From Lutraria lutraria (taxonomy: Eukaryota > Mollusca > Bivalvia > Venerida > Mactridae), in the NCBI GenBank assembly GCA_964023205.1, contig OZ026851.1:14053637-14117636 (forward strand): a DNA stretch of 64,000 nt, read 5' to 3'. The notes under the pieces are model-generated. The model was not told the DNA's origin, searched no databases, and was given only the letters and a program-made list of their open reading frames with translations. This document shows, one piece after another, positions 44,410 to 57,200 of this stretch. The position numbers were made by a program, and so were the translations under genes. How positions within the stretch are numbered: the first letter of the stretch is position 1; every line of letters begins with the position of its first letter.

Positions 44410-45450
44410 TAATTTCATAATGTTTTGAGGGCTGGCTAATTTGTGCATTAATTTGAACTAATTATTTCAAACTACTTAGACCTATCAAAACAGTTGCCAT
44501 TTTAAGGACAAAACAAAGCATGAAACGTTTGAAACAAAGGAACTGTAAAATGATGAAATAATAGCAACAGGTGTCTTGTTGATTCTCTCTGTCGTTTATT
44601 ATTGAATTAAAACCATTACATTGTCCGTGAACTAAATACCGCTATCTTCAAATTACATTTTATATTCTAATTAACTGGGATAATTAGTTTATAGCCTTTT
44701 AATTATTAATATCATGCAATAAGTCATCTCTTGATAATAGAGTATGTTTTCTGAATTCATGCTTTAATGTACCATGATAGCATTTGAATAACGTTCATAG
44801 AATTTGATAGATAAATCATTTTTTACGAAAGTCTAAAATAACATGAATGTCATTAATTATGCTCAAGGGAATATATTGTTTTGATGCATTCGTTGTTTCC
44901 ATAACATTTTAATAGTATCAAAAATGGCATTATCTGGCGGCCATGTTTCAGAGGATCTGTTTCTTTTCTGTAACTTGAAATTTTGTTCGAGTGCAATGGG
45001 TCCAATAGCAACCATCCACTCCTGGCGTAATGCCTGATTCACAAGTATTCACCTCGTATAAAAATGTTATATCTTAGAAGTCCTACTTTGAAATTTGACG
45101 TTGCAGTTAAGTAACTTTTTTGATAATTATGTTACTGTTTTACACTTGTGACAATGTGACAAAAAGAAAATGTCTTTGAAGCGTTACACAATACAATGGT
45201 CAAAGACTTACACTCATAGTGTTGTCTTTACGACTACTTTCAAGGTGCGACATGGGATTCGATAATTAACATAAGCCATTTATTGGTGCGACACGGGGGA
45301 CAATAGTTGACATATGCAAGCGCATGAAAAATCCATCTTCCCATTATGCAACTTTTCCCAAAGACCACCAATGCATAGAAACACGCAAACTGAAGAACAA
45401 AACACGATCTCCTTGGCAACGGTCTGCAGGAAGCTATGGGATGTACTGAA
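44410..45450. other. AT-rich spacer
   Basis: Only a two-copy GGTGCGACAxGGG-type repeat near 45244-45320. The minus-strand ORFs at 45240-45494 and 45280-45642 overlap each other in different frames and have no family features. Confidence 0.4.
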
Positions 45451-45560
45451 ATAATCAAAGTACTCATGGAAACTAAACTTACATAGACTTGCACTGCAAT
45501 ATTGAACGGGATCTAGTTTAACAATTGCATTTGGAATGTTGGAAAACGTAATACATAAAA
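45451..45560 (+). repeat. AGTACT dispersed repeat, copy 4
   Basis: Matches AATCAAAGTACTCATGGAAA, ACTTACATAGACTTGCACTG and CTAGTTTAACA of the other copies, then degrades. Confidence 0.65.
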
Positions 45561-46314
45561 ATTCAAGCTGAACAATCAGTTCAGTTTCCAAAAACACAGG
45601 AACATTGCGAGATCGAATTCTGCCCATATCTACACACTGCAACCTATATGGAGAACGTATGTTATTTTGTCATATAACCCTATTGTATGAGAAGGTTATA
45701 GTGCCATAGAGTTCTAGTAGATGGGGAGATCGTATTAACAGTTGTCTTAAATATGCTTTTCTTCCTAACTACGGGAACACATAAGGACAAGCATGGCCAT
45801 ATTGCATCGTGGAATATTGAAGGAGGGGCCATCATTTATTTTTATAGCTCCACTGGCAATCAAAAATGGTCGAGAACAAGCGGAGTAGTTTCTTGCGAAA
45901 TCAATGTCTGGTTTTTAAAGAAATATTTATCCTAGTCAATGTTTCTATATCGTTAATTTACCTCTATAATGAAAAATCTTATCTTAATTTGAAAAAAAAA
46001 TCAAATCACTCTAATTATTACAAAATATTACCCCAAAACAGAGCCGAGTAATGTTAATGCATATTATAATCTACTTGTATTACGTGAAAATCTAGTTTCT
46101 GTTTTCTATTGAATAATAGATAAACTAAAACGAATTAATGCGCTAGAAATGTTATTAAAATTCAATAGAATGTGTGAAAATTCATCAAGGGAACGTCACT
46201 GAAAATCGAACGAAATTGCGTTGATGTTTCCGTGATCTAGTTCATGGAAAATGCCGACTTTGGAATCAGCTATTTCATTGGTTAAGAGAATTAAACGTTA
46301 TATCCCTAGTTTTA
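45561..46314. other. AT-rich spacer
   Basis: No supported gene or repeat. Confidence 0.4.
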
Positions 46315-46535
46315 TTTCCAATCGTTATCCAGGTTCTTTATCGTGTCTGGTGTGGAGCACTGATACACGCCTCCCCTGTGTCTGGTGTTTTTTTCTTTAT
46401 ATCTCAGTACTTAACTCGGGAGTTGGGATGGGGACACTGAAAAAGCGCCCCTGAAATATCGAAAGGCGAGATTCGAACCCCTGACCTTCCGTTTAGCACT
46501 CCAGTCCGTTACCACTAGACCATCAATCCACACCT
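46315..46535 (-). mobile_element. tRNA-headed SINE (second family), copy 2
   Basis: Minus strand: GATTGATGGTCTAGTGGTAA (box A) and CAGGGGTTCGAATCTCGCC (box B), then GCTTTTTCAGTGTCCCC and further body motifs shared with 32430-32665. The best preserved copy of this family here. Confidence 0.75.
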
Positions 46536-48294
46536 TTGTGGATAACAGGTGCGCGTGACGTCACGGTGATGTTCCCTATTGAGACTGAATGACAACCAAC
46601 TAACGTGTTTTATAACCTCGCATTAAGTAGACCACTAATATAGTACGCGAGCGATGTTTGATACAGAACACCAGTATAATACTCAAAGCTGTCAGCAATA
46701 TTCATCAAACATGGTACCTTTGATAATCAAAAACTACGTAAATGATATTGAATTAGTTGTTACTGATATTCAGTGATTAGTGTCATCATATTTCAACCAT
46801 TGTATATACTATTACTCTAGACTGTGATATGGAGACCAGTATTGTGTTCTATGACCCCTAAGTTCCCGAGTATAAAACCACAGCTGTTATCATTCAGCGA
46901 TATTGATTTTTACGAGTGAGATGGAAGTGCGAAACTGTGATATCTTTTTTATATAAATTTACAGTTTGTCATAATGTCTAGTCCATTGAAATGTCAGCAT
47001 CTCATTTGTAATTTCTGTAAATATGTCATTTGTCAGCACAATCCGTGAACAGTGTACTTGCGGGAACAGAACAGAACATAAAATTTAGTATTTGACTAAT
47101 AGCATGTACATTATCCATTAAGTTAAACACATACATTTCTAAGGATAACACTTAAATATCAGTTATGAATGATAATAATATACATGTCTATTGAATAATA
47201 ATTATCAAACGATTTACAAAACATGGACAATTATTGTACGGTCAAATCGATTGTAAATAGAGTAACTCATGTTTTTTCATGATTCATAATCATTACATTG
47301 TATTGTGCGTGTTTTTATTGTTTATTATGATAAATATTTGTTCCCATCATTATGACGAACAGATGTCAGTGTTCAAGTACATTTGCTTGTTAATCATGAT
47401 GTATTAATTTTCCCAATAATCGCAAAACATACGAGAACAATACTAAATACATTTACAAACTACATTACGCTATTTAGAAACATTAACCAGCTTTTAACGT
47501 AAATCAATTTGCCAGTTTTGAAAAGAGTTTTATTTCGGATTTGTTTGTACATGTATCTACCTTATGTTAACAATAAAAAACTCTACAGTTAATTGGAAAA
47601 TAACAGTGACTTGGATAAAATGACATAAATTGTCGGATTGTTTGTTTTGTAAAATCGTATGATTACTTTTATACAACAGGGTGCCTCTCATATTTAATGA
47701 CAATGTTTGACAGCTATAACAATTAACTAATTCATTCGAGATCAATGTGACGGTGGCGGATCCATTAATGTCAGACGGTTATTGGAAAAAAGGGGCCGGA
47801 ACGTGCAGGAATGCCAATTTACTGCATGTGTATACTTCTGAAATCAATAAAATTGTTGCTGTTTGAGTAAAACAATTAAATATTTAATTGGAATCAGTTT
47901 TTTACGTTCGAATATCAACATTAGCAATAAAACAAATATGTTTGTGCAAAACTCGTTTAAATTGGAACTAATACTGAAATGATTAAGAAACAGTTTTTCT
48001 CTTAAGAATTATTAAACTCTAAAATCGTAATGTACCTCAGCTGACAAGGTTACCATATCAAAATCACTCTTATTTCATTTATTTGCTTTAAAGTCACATT
48101 GCTGTCTGTAATCAAGTTGATCAAATATGGTGCAAAAACTTAAATTGAACATGATACATCGTCTAGACGCGATAGTTCTGTCAAATATGAAAAACTACAA
48201 GACAAGAACTTAATATTCTAAACTGCACAACACCAATAGTGCTAAGCATTAATGGTAAAAGCCTGAGGTTTTCAATAACCAGAATTCTGATAAG
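46536..48294. other. AT-rich spacer
   Basis: One TGACGTCA palindrome (46556-46563) just beyond the SINE head. No supported gene. Confidence 0.4.
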
Positions 48295-48600
48295 TTGACA
48301 CCTATAATGATTATCCTCATCATCAACAACAGTAACAAGACTAACATCCCGATAAACAGCAGGACCAACATCAACAACATACTCATCATCGTCAGTAGCA
48401 ACAACAATATCTCCAACAGTGTCTATTATGCTATTACTTCACATTATCATCATCATCACACCATCATCATCACACCATCATCATCATCATCACCATCACC
48501 ATCATCGTCATCACCATCATTACACCACCACTATCATCATCATCGTTATTATCATCACCACCACCACCACCATCGTCATCATCATCTCCCTTATTAGCAA
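48295..48600 (+). repeat. Imperfect ATC/CAC trinucleotide tract
   Basis: Mixed AAC, ATC, CAC and TCA triplets, densest at 48440-48590. ORFs in several frames and on the minus strand (poly-His, poly-Ser, poly-Asp) result from this tract. Confidence 0.85.
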
Positions 48601-48769
48601 CAACACAAGAATCACCACCACAACTAGCTCTTAGAGCATCAGCAAAAACATCCCCCGAAGAAACAACAAGAATTGCAGCATTTGAATGCCAGCAATCGAC
48701 CACCACCAACAATATAAATATTCTCTAACAATCAGAATCATCGTAACTCCAACAACCCTGTATTTCAGC

Positions 48770-48934
48770 GATTCCCCAATTCAGCGGCATCACAAACAAG
48801 GTCAAAGTACTCATGCTAACTATAAAGAAAGGTCAACAGACAAAGTACGTGTTCCAAATTCAGACAACGAAGCCGTGCTTGAAGTTGCTACAAACACTAG
48901 TAATAACGGTGAAGGAATTCAGATAAACAAATGA
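48770..48934 (+). CDS. Weak candidate terminal exon, unknown
   Basis: CTGTATTTCAG at 48760-48769 is a fair acceptor, and an open frame continues to TGA at 48934. Its end reads VLEVATNTSNNGEGIQINK. A second frame is also open for most of the stretch, so the signal is ambiguous. No family recognised and no partner exon found on the plus strand. Confidence 0.15.
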   Translation, partial: DSPIQRHHKQGQSTHANYKERSTDKVRVPNSDNEAVLEVATNTSNNGEGIQINK

Positions 48935-49034
48935 AAGATTCCAGAGCTTATTTCAAGATAACCCTAAGGTCAATAAGCAATAAAACTCGACAAAAAAACC
49001 AGACCAGGAAGTGTGCATAAAACATACAACTTAC

Positions 49035-49235
49035 CTCGAGGTCTACGATTTCTTTAGTGTATTTGTTTCTGATAATGATAAGCTGTGGTTCTCGTATTTT
49101 CTTAAGTTGTATACCAACAACAGGCGTGGTCTTAGCACACGTCCGTCCGAATTTCTTCAAAGCTGCCGTGTCAATACCAATACCTTTGTAGCCAATATCC
49201 AATGAATGTTTAGACTGATTGTGAAATTGGTGCAT
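49035..49235 (-). CDS. 5' exon A of an unknown conserved gene (67 codons)
   Basis: Minus-strand ATG at 49235 opens 67 codons that end exactly at a strong CTCGAG/GTAAGT donor, phase 0. The peptide includes HSLDIGYKGIGIDTAALKKF, FGRTCAKTTPVVG and RNKYTKEIVDLE. It is about 81% identical over 68 aligned positions to the exon at 62981-63184; both start MHQFHN and differ mostly by conservative changes. Upstream flanks are unrelated, which supports the ATG as the true start. No signal peptide or membrane segment is visible; it is basic and rich in K, R and T. I do not recognise the protein. Further exons should lie below 49 kb or beyond the window. Confidence 0.75.
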
Positions 49236-52104
49236 ACTTATAGTTATCTTTTAATTCCAGACAAAATCAGAGTACAACTCACGCAAACGAAATTATAAAA
49301 ACAATAAAATACTCTGTATATCAAGTTTAACATATAAACGAATAAGGCATTTCTAAACTTGTCATTTTTCAACAGTTTCAAGAAGGGCTGACTATAAGTT
49401 TGTCCAAACTTTCAAACCAGTGATCCATATTCACATAAAATTCGTCTGGAAGTAAAACTTACACTATTATGCCTCCAAATGTATTAATATCTTAAACACT
49501 CGAAGTCTGTTCAAAACAAACCGATGAGCGTATTATGTATCAACGAGACTTCAGACGGGTAGCGATTATATTGCAAAGTATCTCTTCAGCATCTGTTTAG
49601 TTGCAGTTTTTCCAAGAAACAATGAATTATTTCCACCAGCTTGGCAACATTGGGTGCAGTGTAAGTAGAACTTTACACAAATTTAGTACACTACTAGAAT
49701 TTTGATTCAATCCGAACTTATTGAACGCCCCCTTTTACGGAAAACAACAACAACATGGAAAATATAAGTTATCCACTGACCGGATCAATTCATTGTTAAC
49801 ACTGTTAGTTTAATAACGAATCAATATCTCATTTCATTCCTCTCTAGGTCTTTGTAGATAATACACGTACACACAGATGTTGCACTGCTTTGAAATAAAT
49901 CATTAACACCTTATATGAAAAAAATCTTAGTATATTTTGAGGTTTACACCTAGCCAAGCCAAACATTAAAATCTCGTAATATACCAGCTATAAATCCGTT
50001 AGTAATTATATATGATAGATTCTCGTTCAAACAGGCGAAACTTACACAATACCTTTATGAAGATTCGAAGATCATTTCAATTAACTAGAAGCAGGGTTTT
50101 AAAGTATTTCAACAGCGCTAATGATCACAAAATGACTTTCATATCCAGGAACGATACAGCTCTTATTCAGTCTACTAAAAGACATGTCTACAATTAGTTA
50201 AATCATCTTGTAACTTAATATTCTGCGAAGTCCGTATCCTAGAAACGCTTTTGATATTACAGGTGACGTCGCTTCCTTTTCCATTAAGACGAAAATGAAT
50301 ATCCGTCGCATATGAAACTTAAAACCCCAGACCCGTGATAATTATCTTTAAAAAACCTTGATAACCGTGTATAATTATATGTTCGCTCTTTTCTACAGTG
50401 TTCTATGAAATAGATAATGATCTGGTACAGTCTATATTCATGGTGCTATCATATTTTCAATCTAAACGCCAATCCCAGACGCATACCCGCTCAATGAATT
50501 AAATAATTTGTTCTCGTCCATTTTCACAATATTATCATTCCATATTTATCAATGCTCACGGATTCGTGAATATCATTGACCGACTAGGAAAAAACAACAT
50601 TCTAAAATGCTCTGTTAAATCGTGATTAACAGACTCAATATTTACTCAGCCATCGAGAAAAAAATAAATTGTTGACAAAGCAGACGACAAGTTCGCGCGC
50701 GAATACTAGTACACCTGAGAGGGAAACCAGCCGACTTAGCTGAAGTGAGGAACATATGCCGCGATAATTTTACGTGCTACTTTTCCCTGTTCAATAGTTC
50801 ACCAGGCATAAGAGAAACTCTTTATTAGATTATAGCAATTGAATGCCGTGATGTACTTTGTCAGAATGTAGGTTCAATTGATAATGATGTTACGAAATTA
50901 CGTACGCAAACAAATTGACACGAGTGTTTTCACAGCCAATGGATTGAACCAATTCTCTTGCAGACGTATTCAATACAGCGGCAATTAATTGACGAAAAAA
51001 TTAGCAAAAAATAACAACTTGGATATAAATACATCCCTGCTCTTGGCGGGAGAGCCCTGAAGCTCATAATATAAAATTAAGAAATAAAATCAATCATTGC
51101 AATATAATTGGAGGTTTCATTTTGATAATGGCATTTTAAGTGAAAAAGAAATAGTTGCTTTACTTATTTTTTTCCTATTTATTGAAGACGCATTCCTTCT
51201 CTGACTATTCGATGATACCTTAATATTTTAATTAGCACCCACAACGAAAACTAAACCGTCTGGTGGGGGTAATGTACATCAAGTGAGAATTAAGTGTCAC
51301 GAATGGTATTTTTAAGGGAACATACACTAATTGTTACATGACAGTGGAGCCACGTGATGAGTGATTAAAATGAAATTGTATAGAGTTTATATACAACACT
51401 CATGTTGAAAAAAAACCAACAAGTTTTCAGATTAAGTGGATTAACGCCATTTTTCAACTATTATTCAGTTATATGCAGTTCACCAAACCAGTCTTCCTGT
51501 ATTGTGTTCTAACCAGTACTAACTAACCCTTCAACAATGAGCTGGCAATTTCTTCAAATATGGAGGAAAGTCAATATTTCTGTCAATGAATCTACCTGGA
51601 TCGCCGTATCACAAGTCTAGCGCACTTACCACAGGACCAGAATGGCTGTGGTAAAAACACTTCAGCAAACGAGTTAAACGTAATCAGGTGTCACTTCAAG
51701 GCAACCTTAGTTTCTAAAAACACACTAAAATCCGTGCATTTTATTAACACAAATCGTAACCCTATGCATATGTTGATACAATCGGAACTTCTCGGCGGTT
51801 GTCTAAAGAAAGTGACGGAAATACCCGAGTAGTTACGATTAGTGCCGATTCTCCCCACAATCCCTTTCTTTGTTGAGAACAGAAACACACTTACAAAAAT
51901 GTGATATAACGCTTTAACTGAGAACGTAAATTATCAGACGACAATGAATTTATAAGTAAATCATCAATGCCTCGTGTTTTAATCCGTGATTCATTCAATC
52001 GTAACTACTCTGGCATTTCCGTTACTGAGGAATACATTTCTTTAGACAAACACCGAGGAGATCCGAATATGTGAGTAAGAAAAATGAATACGAGGTAGGA
52101 GTTG
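49236..52104. other. Intron-like or intergenic AT-rich DNA
   Basis: No repeat array and no supported exon. If exons A and B belong to one gene, this is intronic. Confidence 0.4.
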
Positions 52105-52325
52105 AATCGCCATAGTTCGAAATGCGATAGTTCGAAAAGTGATAGTTCGAAAAAAAATGCGAAAGTTCGAAAACGCGGAAATTCGAAATTGTTTGTCAGT
52201 CCTGTTGAATTTCTTTTAATTTTCAATATGGATTTTATATGAAAGTTAAAATAATGTGAAAGTGCGAAAAATGTGAAAGTGCGAAAAATGTGAAAGTTTG
52301 AAATATTTGCATGTTCTCGTGGTAT
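52105..52325 (+). repeat. Degenerate tandem repeat, GTTCGAAAA/GTGCGAAAAATGTGAAA
   Basis: Irregular 15-17 bp units with TTCGAAA cores; the last units, AAAGTGCGAAAAATGTG, are nearly perfect. It produces the Phe-rich minus-strand ORF at 52005-52427. Confidence 0.7.
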
Positions 52326-52435
52326 TTCGAACCATCGCGATACAACTGTATTATAACAGAACATTTCTTTGTCATGAAAAAATAAACATAATCTATTGAC
52401 GATGGTAGAAGCTAACAATGAACGCATTCAGTGAC

Positions 52436-52480
52436 CATGGAATTATTCAGCTTTGATAGTTTGATAAAATCGCATACTGA
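52436..52480. mobile_element. End fragment of GTGC...GCAC MITE family
   Basis: GGAATTATTCAGCTTTGATA and GTTTGATAAAATCGCA match one terminus of 24491-24743; the rest is missing. Confidence 0.55.
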
Positions 52481-53261
52481 CATAAATCGTGTGATGAAAA
52501 TGTGCATGTAAAAAATAAATCCTCATTTGAATAAATAATCAACAAGAGAGGCACACGAGAAATAATTCATCAGTAATAATTATTCTCGCATCCTTTGTAA
52601 TGTGACAAATTCTAATATCACCCTACAAAGCCGACATTATCAAACACAGTGGGTGGGGGATAATTATACTGTTACAATAGCACATTATGGCATTTATCAC
52701 AATCTTTGTAACAGGCAGCAATGATTTAAATAATGCAAATCTAATTTCCTAGTTTGGCCCTTTATATTACAACAAATTGGAAAATTTAACCGTTTGATTG
52801 AAAAATTATTAGAATGAACGACTTTGCCGTCTAACCGTGTTACACCATGGAACACTCTCTGAATTATAAATGCACGTGAAATAGCAAGGATACATAAAAA
52901 TAGTTTGCAACAACAATTATGAGACCTAAATGCGCCTAATTGTTTCCATAGTCCGGAATAATATTCAATCTATATAAGGATAGGGAAAATGGGTCCTAAT
53001 TGCAAAGTCGAAGCATGATATATTAACAAGTACATTACAAATATTAATCATATTAAAAGCTGATTATTGGACACGATTTGAACATCAAATGCAAAGGTGC
53101 AGCAAAAAAAACCATACACAACTTTCTTGATATTCAATAGCTTACTTATTTATCTTCTGTTTAACAATCCATTCGACCGATCTGGTCGATTCAGAGAGGG
53201 GAGATAAGATACAGGAGAACCGTGTTTTTATATTCCTTCTCTTTTCAAATACTTAGTAGTT
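52481..53261. other. AT-rich spacer
   Basis: Contains a CACAGTGGGTGGGG motif (about 52644-52660) that recurs near 55532. No supported gene. Confidence 0.4.
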
Positions 53262-53360
53262 TTTCCTGGTTCTTTATCGCGTCCGGTGTAATTTATCCAT
53301 ACACGCCTCGTCCTTTCCCTCGTGATTTTCTAGACACAGAATTTGGATCGGTTATAGTCA
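53262..53360 (-). mobile_element. SINE fragment truncated by the 26-bp array
   Basis: CCTGGTTCTTTATCGCGTCC, ACACGCCTCGTCCTTTCCC and GATTTTCTAGACACAGAATT match the body of the second SINE family. It breaks off where the minisatellite starts, and the tRNA-like head is absent on the far side. Confidence 0.6.
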
Positions 53361-54173
53361 GGATATCCAATATAGTACACCTTACTGGATATCCAATATA
53401 GTACACCTTACTGGATATCCAATAAAGTACACCTTACTGGATATCCAATATAGTACACCTTACTGGATATCCAATAAAGTACACCTTACTGAATATCCAA
53501 TATAGTACACCTTACTGGATATCCAATATAGTACACCTTACTGGATATCCAATATAGTACACCTTACTGGATATCCAATATAGTACACCTTACTGAATAT
53601 CCAATATAGTACACCTTACTGAATATCCAATATAGTACACCTTACTGAATATCCAATATAGTAAACCTTACTGAATATCCAATATAGTACACCTTACTGA
53701 ATATCCAATATAGTACACCTTACTGGATATCCAATATAGTACACCTTACTGAATATCCAATATAGTACACCTTACTGAATATCCAATATAGTACACCTTA
53801 CTGAATATCCAATATAGTACACCTTACTGAATATCCAATATAGTAAACCTTACTGAATATCCAATATAGTACACCTTACTGGATATCCAATATAGTACAC
53901 CTTACTGAATATCCAATATAGTACACCTTACTGGATATCCAATATAGTACACCTTACTGAATATCCAATATAGTACACCTTACTGAATATCCAATATAGT
54001 AAACCTTACTGAATATCCAATATAGTACACCTTACTGAATATCCAATATAGTACACCTTACTGAATATCCAATATAGTACACCTTACTGAATATCCAATA
54101 TAGTACACCTTACTGAATATCCAATAGAGTACACCTTACTGAATATCCAATATAGTACACCTTACTGGATATC
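53361..54173 (+). repeat. 26-bp minisatellite, about 31 copies
   Basis: The unit is GGATATCCAATATAGTACAC followed by CTTACT. The main variants are GAATATCC for GGATATCC (dominant in the middle), AATAAAGT for AATATAGT near the left, and GTAAAC for GTACAC. Stops in frame; not coding. Confidence 0.96.
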
Positions 54174-55062
54174 ACACTTTTACATATCCATTTTTCGCGA
54201 CCTTAAATTATGCAATCTGACGTAATGTTTAAATATACATATATGTACAATAAAGGTACATGCTGAACTATCAAATAAAGGAATATTGTTTAAATATATA
54301 ATAAAGAAAGTCAACCTTTAAATATAAAATAAAGGTGTAACGTTTAAATATGCAATAATACATTTTGCATAATATTTTGTATGTACATTGTATTGTTTTT
54401 GTCTTTTTAAGAGCACAGTGTTTGCCGTCTTTCCTCTATAAAGCCGGGACATTCGTTAATCAGAATGAGTATAATTATTAAAGTTAGAAATCAACCATTG
54501 CTCGTGGGAATGAATTGTCATTTAAACAACAATTTGAGAATACGATTTATTAAACCGTTTTTCTAATTGATAATATAACGTGAACATTTTAGCGTTTTGT
54601 TGCTTGAGGATAATCGCTTGTACATTAAGCAAAGTATTATATACATGCACTAAACATCGATGCCGCTAACTTGAAAGCCTTAATTGAATTTATAAGTTTG
54701 TTGTAAATCTAGCCATGCAGTGGATATATTAACTAAGTGTGCCTGTTTATAATCAGTGAATGCTTATTGTACTGAAGAGAAAGAGTGATTATAACTGAAG
54801 TACGGAATGTTTAAGTTGGATATTTTCCCATTAAGAATTGGCATTTCCTGGTTAATTTACAAGAAGAATAAAAATAAAACAAATTTTCTACACGCTTCAT
54901 ATTTCCTATGGCCATACTCACATGATGTGTGGAGTTTTTTTAAATTTACTTGGCGCTGTTTATAATTTTCTGTCTTATACGGCTATTGATGGTCTAAACA
55001 AGTATGTCTTGGATCTTTTTGAAGTAAACCCACATAATTCAGATTACATTGTACTCATACTG
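54174..55062. other. AT-rich spacer
   Basis: Short degenerate TTTAAATATxxAATAAAGG repeats at about 54226-54350. The 133-codon ORF at 54922-55323 is Tyr/Ile/Pro-rich because of the next repeat and has no family features. Confidence 0.4.
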
Positions 55063-55137
55063 TACCCACAATATACCCACATCATACCCACAATATACGC
55101 CTCATACCCACATCATACCCACGATATACCCACATTA
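55063..55137 (+). repeat. Small ATACCCACA repeat
   Basis: Seven or so ATACCCACA/ATACCCACATC units. Confidence 0.75.
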
Positions 55138-56035
55138 TATGAATTCCCTAGACATCAAAATATAGGTACAATGTATATATATGAGAGGTATCCAGCAGTT
55201 TATACTTGTAAGAATTTCTTATTCATCAATATCTTGGTAGAAAGATTTTCTAAAATTCTTTTGCATGTAAGAGTTTCCCCGAGGCGTAGTTTATCAATAA
55301 ATATAGTTTTTTTCGTGTCATAAACTTCGTTCTCGATACTAGGACAGATTGATTAGTTGAAAATTATCCCCGGAAGCCCAAAAGCGGTATCGAATTCAAT
55401 ATTTACTTAAGCATAGATTACCCAATAAAAAGATACAATGATTAAACAATTAACATCAACCCACGAATTCCGCGCACTTTTCGTCATTCAATATTTGTAA
55501 AGGAAATACAGATTGTTTCCATATTCCAGATCACAGTGGGTGGGGTATATTTATGTAACCCAGTGAACTCTTAAGGCAAAACAGATTATTTATCATTGCA
55601 TAGTCAATTTACAAAATAGATAAGATAATATAGATTTAATTTGTCGCTGTAAACCTTGTGCCATGACATAAATTAAAATAAATTGGACGCAAAGATGACA
55701 TAAATTATGTCCTTATTTAGATAAACGAGACTTTATGTGTCTAACGGTCATGAATTATATGGCTAATTTCACATTATCGTACACAAGTTCTTGAATTATC
55801 TATCCAAAAATACCTAAATTTCACACTTTAAAATTGATACTGTATCATTATAAAATCATAAAACATTTACAATTTAGAAGTCACCAATTAACTAATATCA
55901 CAATATAAAACCGAGTATCTAATTATCAGTTACGTATATATCAACATAATGATTATATTAATTGTTGTAATAAGGTACACTTAAAATGCGTGAGAAAAGT
56001 GTGAGAAAAATTATTTGAGATGCATTTATTTCTAA
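55138..56035. other. AT-rich spacer
   Basis: Second CACAGTGGGTGGGG motif near 55532-55546. No supported gene. Confidence 0.4.
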
Positions 56036-56498
56036 AACAAGAAGGGTCATGATGGGCCTATAATCGCTCACCAAAAAAGACCTTTGGAGATTTTTCATTT
56101 TTTCCCTTTAATTATAAGCCTATGTACAATGAATGGACTCTGGTCGGGAACCATTTTTTACCCCATGATCATAATTTGAACAAACTTGATAGAGGTCCAC
56201 TTAACAATGCTACACCTTAAATATTTAAGCTCTGTGTATTTTGGTTTCGGACAAGATGATTTTTAAAGGTGTTCCTATTGGTGGCCATGGCAATTAGAAT
56301 TTTTAATGCAATTTAATTCTTTGAACAATTTTGAATGAGGACCGCCCAAAGATCATACCAGCAAAGTTTGTTTTCAATTGGCATAGTGATATAGGAGGAG
56401 ATTTAAAGTAAATATGGACGCCACCTCGCGACACACGACGGACGCAAGGCGATCACAAAATCTCACCATGAGCACATTGTACTCTCGTGAGCTTAAAG
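56036..56498. mobile_element. Bivalve-type dispersed element, near full length
   Basis: Begins ACAAGAAGGGTCATGATGGG then CCTATAATCGCTCACC. It ends CGGACGCAAGGCGATCACAA, TCTCACCATGAGCACATTGT and TCGTGAGCT. The internal GCTCACC/GTGAGC inverted ends and GACGGACGC motif are characteristic of an abundant bivalve repeat (from memory). Non-coding. Confidence 0.7.
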
Positions 56499-57039
56499 AT
56501 AACCTGAAATCTCATGATCACCAGATATTTTCTTCCTGACACTATCAGAGAAATATTCCTTATTCTACTAATTACTGAGATATATATTTTATTATCATTT
56601 ATAACTTATACATACAATATTTCATTGCATACACAATAAAAAAAAATGCATACACTATATGCAATATGGAACAGGTTCACGAAGTTCTTGTAATACGTAA
56701 CCTCATGAATTCTCAGAAAAAAAAGTCATTTCTTACAAACATCGCTGACAATATTTATCATTTATAGCAAAATTGTGTTATTTTCAAAGCAACGACAAAC
56801 TCCCAGGTGTGTATTAAATGCATTAAAAGATCTCAATCAAACTTTCCCATTACGTGTCGTTAACTTATCAATAAATAATCATTATTCACACCGTCTGGTA
56901 AATTAAAGACAGGAGAATATGTTATCTTTGACTTTTATCGATGAGACGACGAATTATTAAAATTAAATGATTCTGTGTTAGTCACACATTGTCACTAGAA
57001 TTATTCTTTTACGGTCCAACAAAAACATTAACAGAAATA
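56499..57039. other. AT-rich spacer
   Basis: Nothing recognised. Confidence 0.4.
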
Positions 57040-57200
57040 CAGTCATACCTGTGAACAAAGGCATACTGTGGTCTTTATTGACAAGGGGCCTTTATTCAGG
57101 GGTCATTCTGTTCTGAACAATCATTGACGTATTGTTTTAAGTGGCTTATTTTCACAGGATGGTCTTTATTTGGAGATGGTCGCTAACACAGGTTTGACTG
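57040..57200. mobile_element. MITE, CAGTCAAA-type family, copy 3
   Basis: TA then CAGTCATACCTGTGAACAAA; at the far end CGCTAACACAGGTTTGACTG then TA. The best preserved of the three copies (161 bp). Confidence 0.75.

Noticed and set aside
45240..45642. 84- and 120-codon minus-strand ORFs
   Set aside because: They overlap in different frames, run over AGTACT repeat copy 4 and show no domain features.
48295..48712. His/Ser-rich and Asp-rich proteins
   Set aside because: Artefacts of the imperfect ATC/CAC trinucleotide tract, open in several frames and both strands.
54922..55323. 133-codon ORF as a gene
   Set aside because: Its middle is the ATACCCACA repeat, the rest is AT-rich with no motif, and there is no splice or homology evidence.
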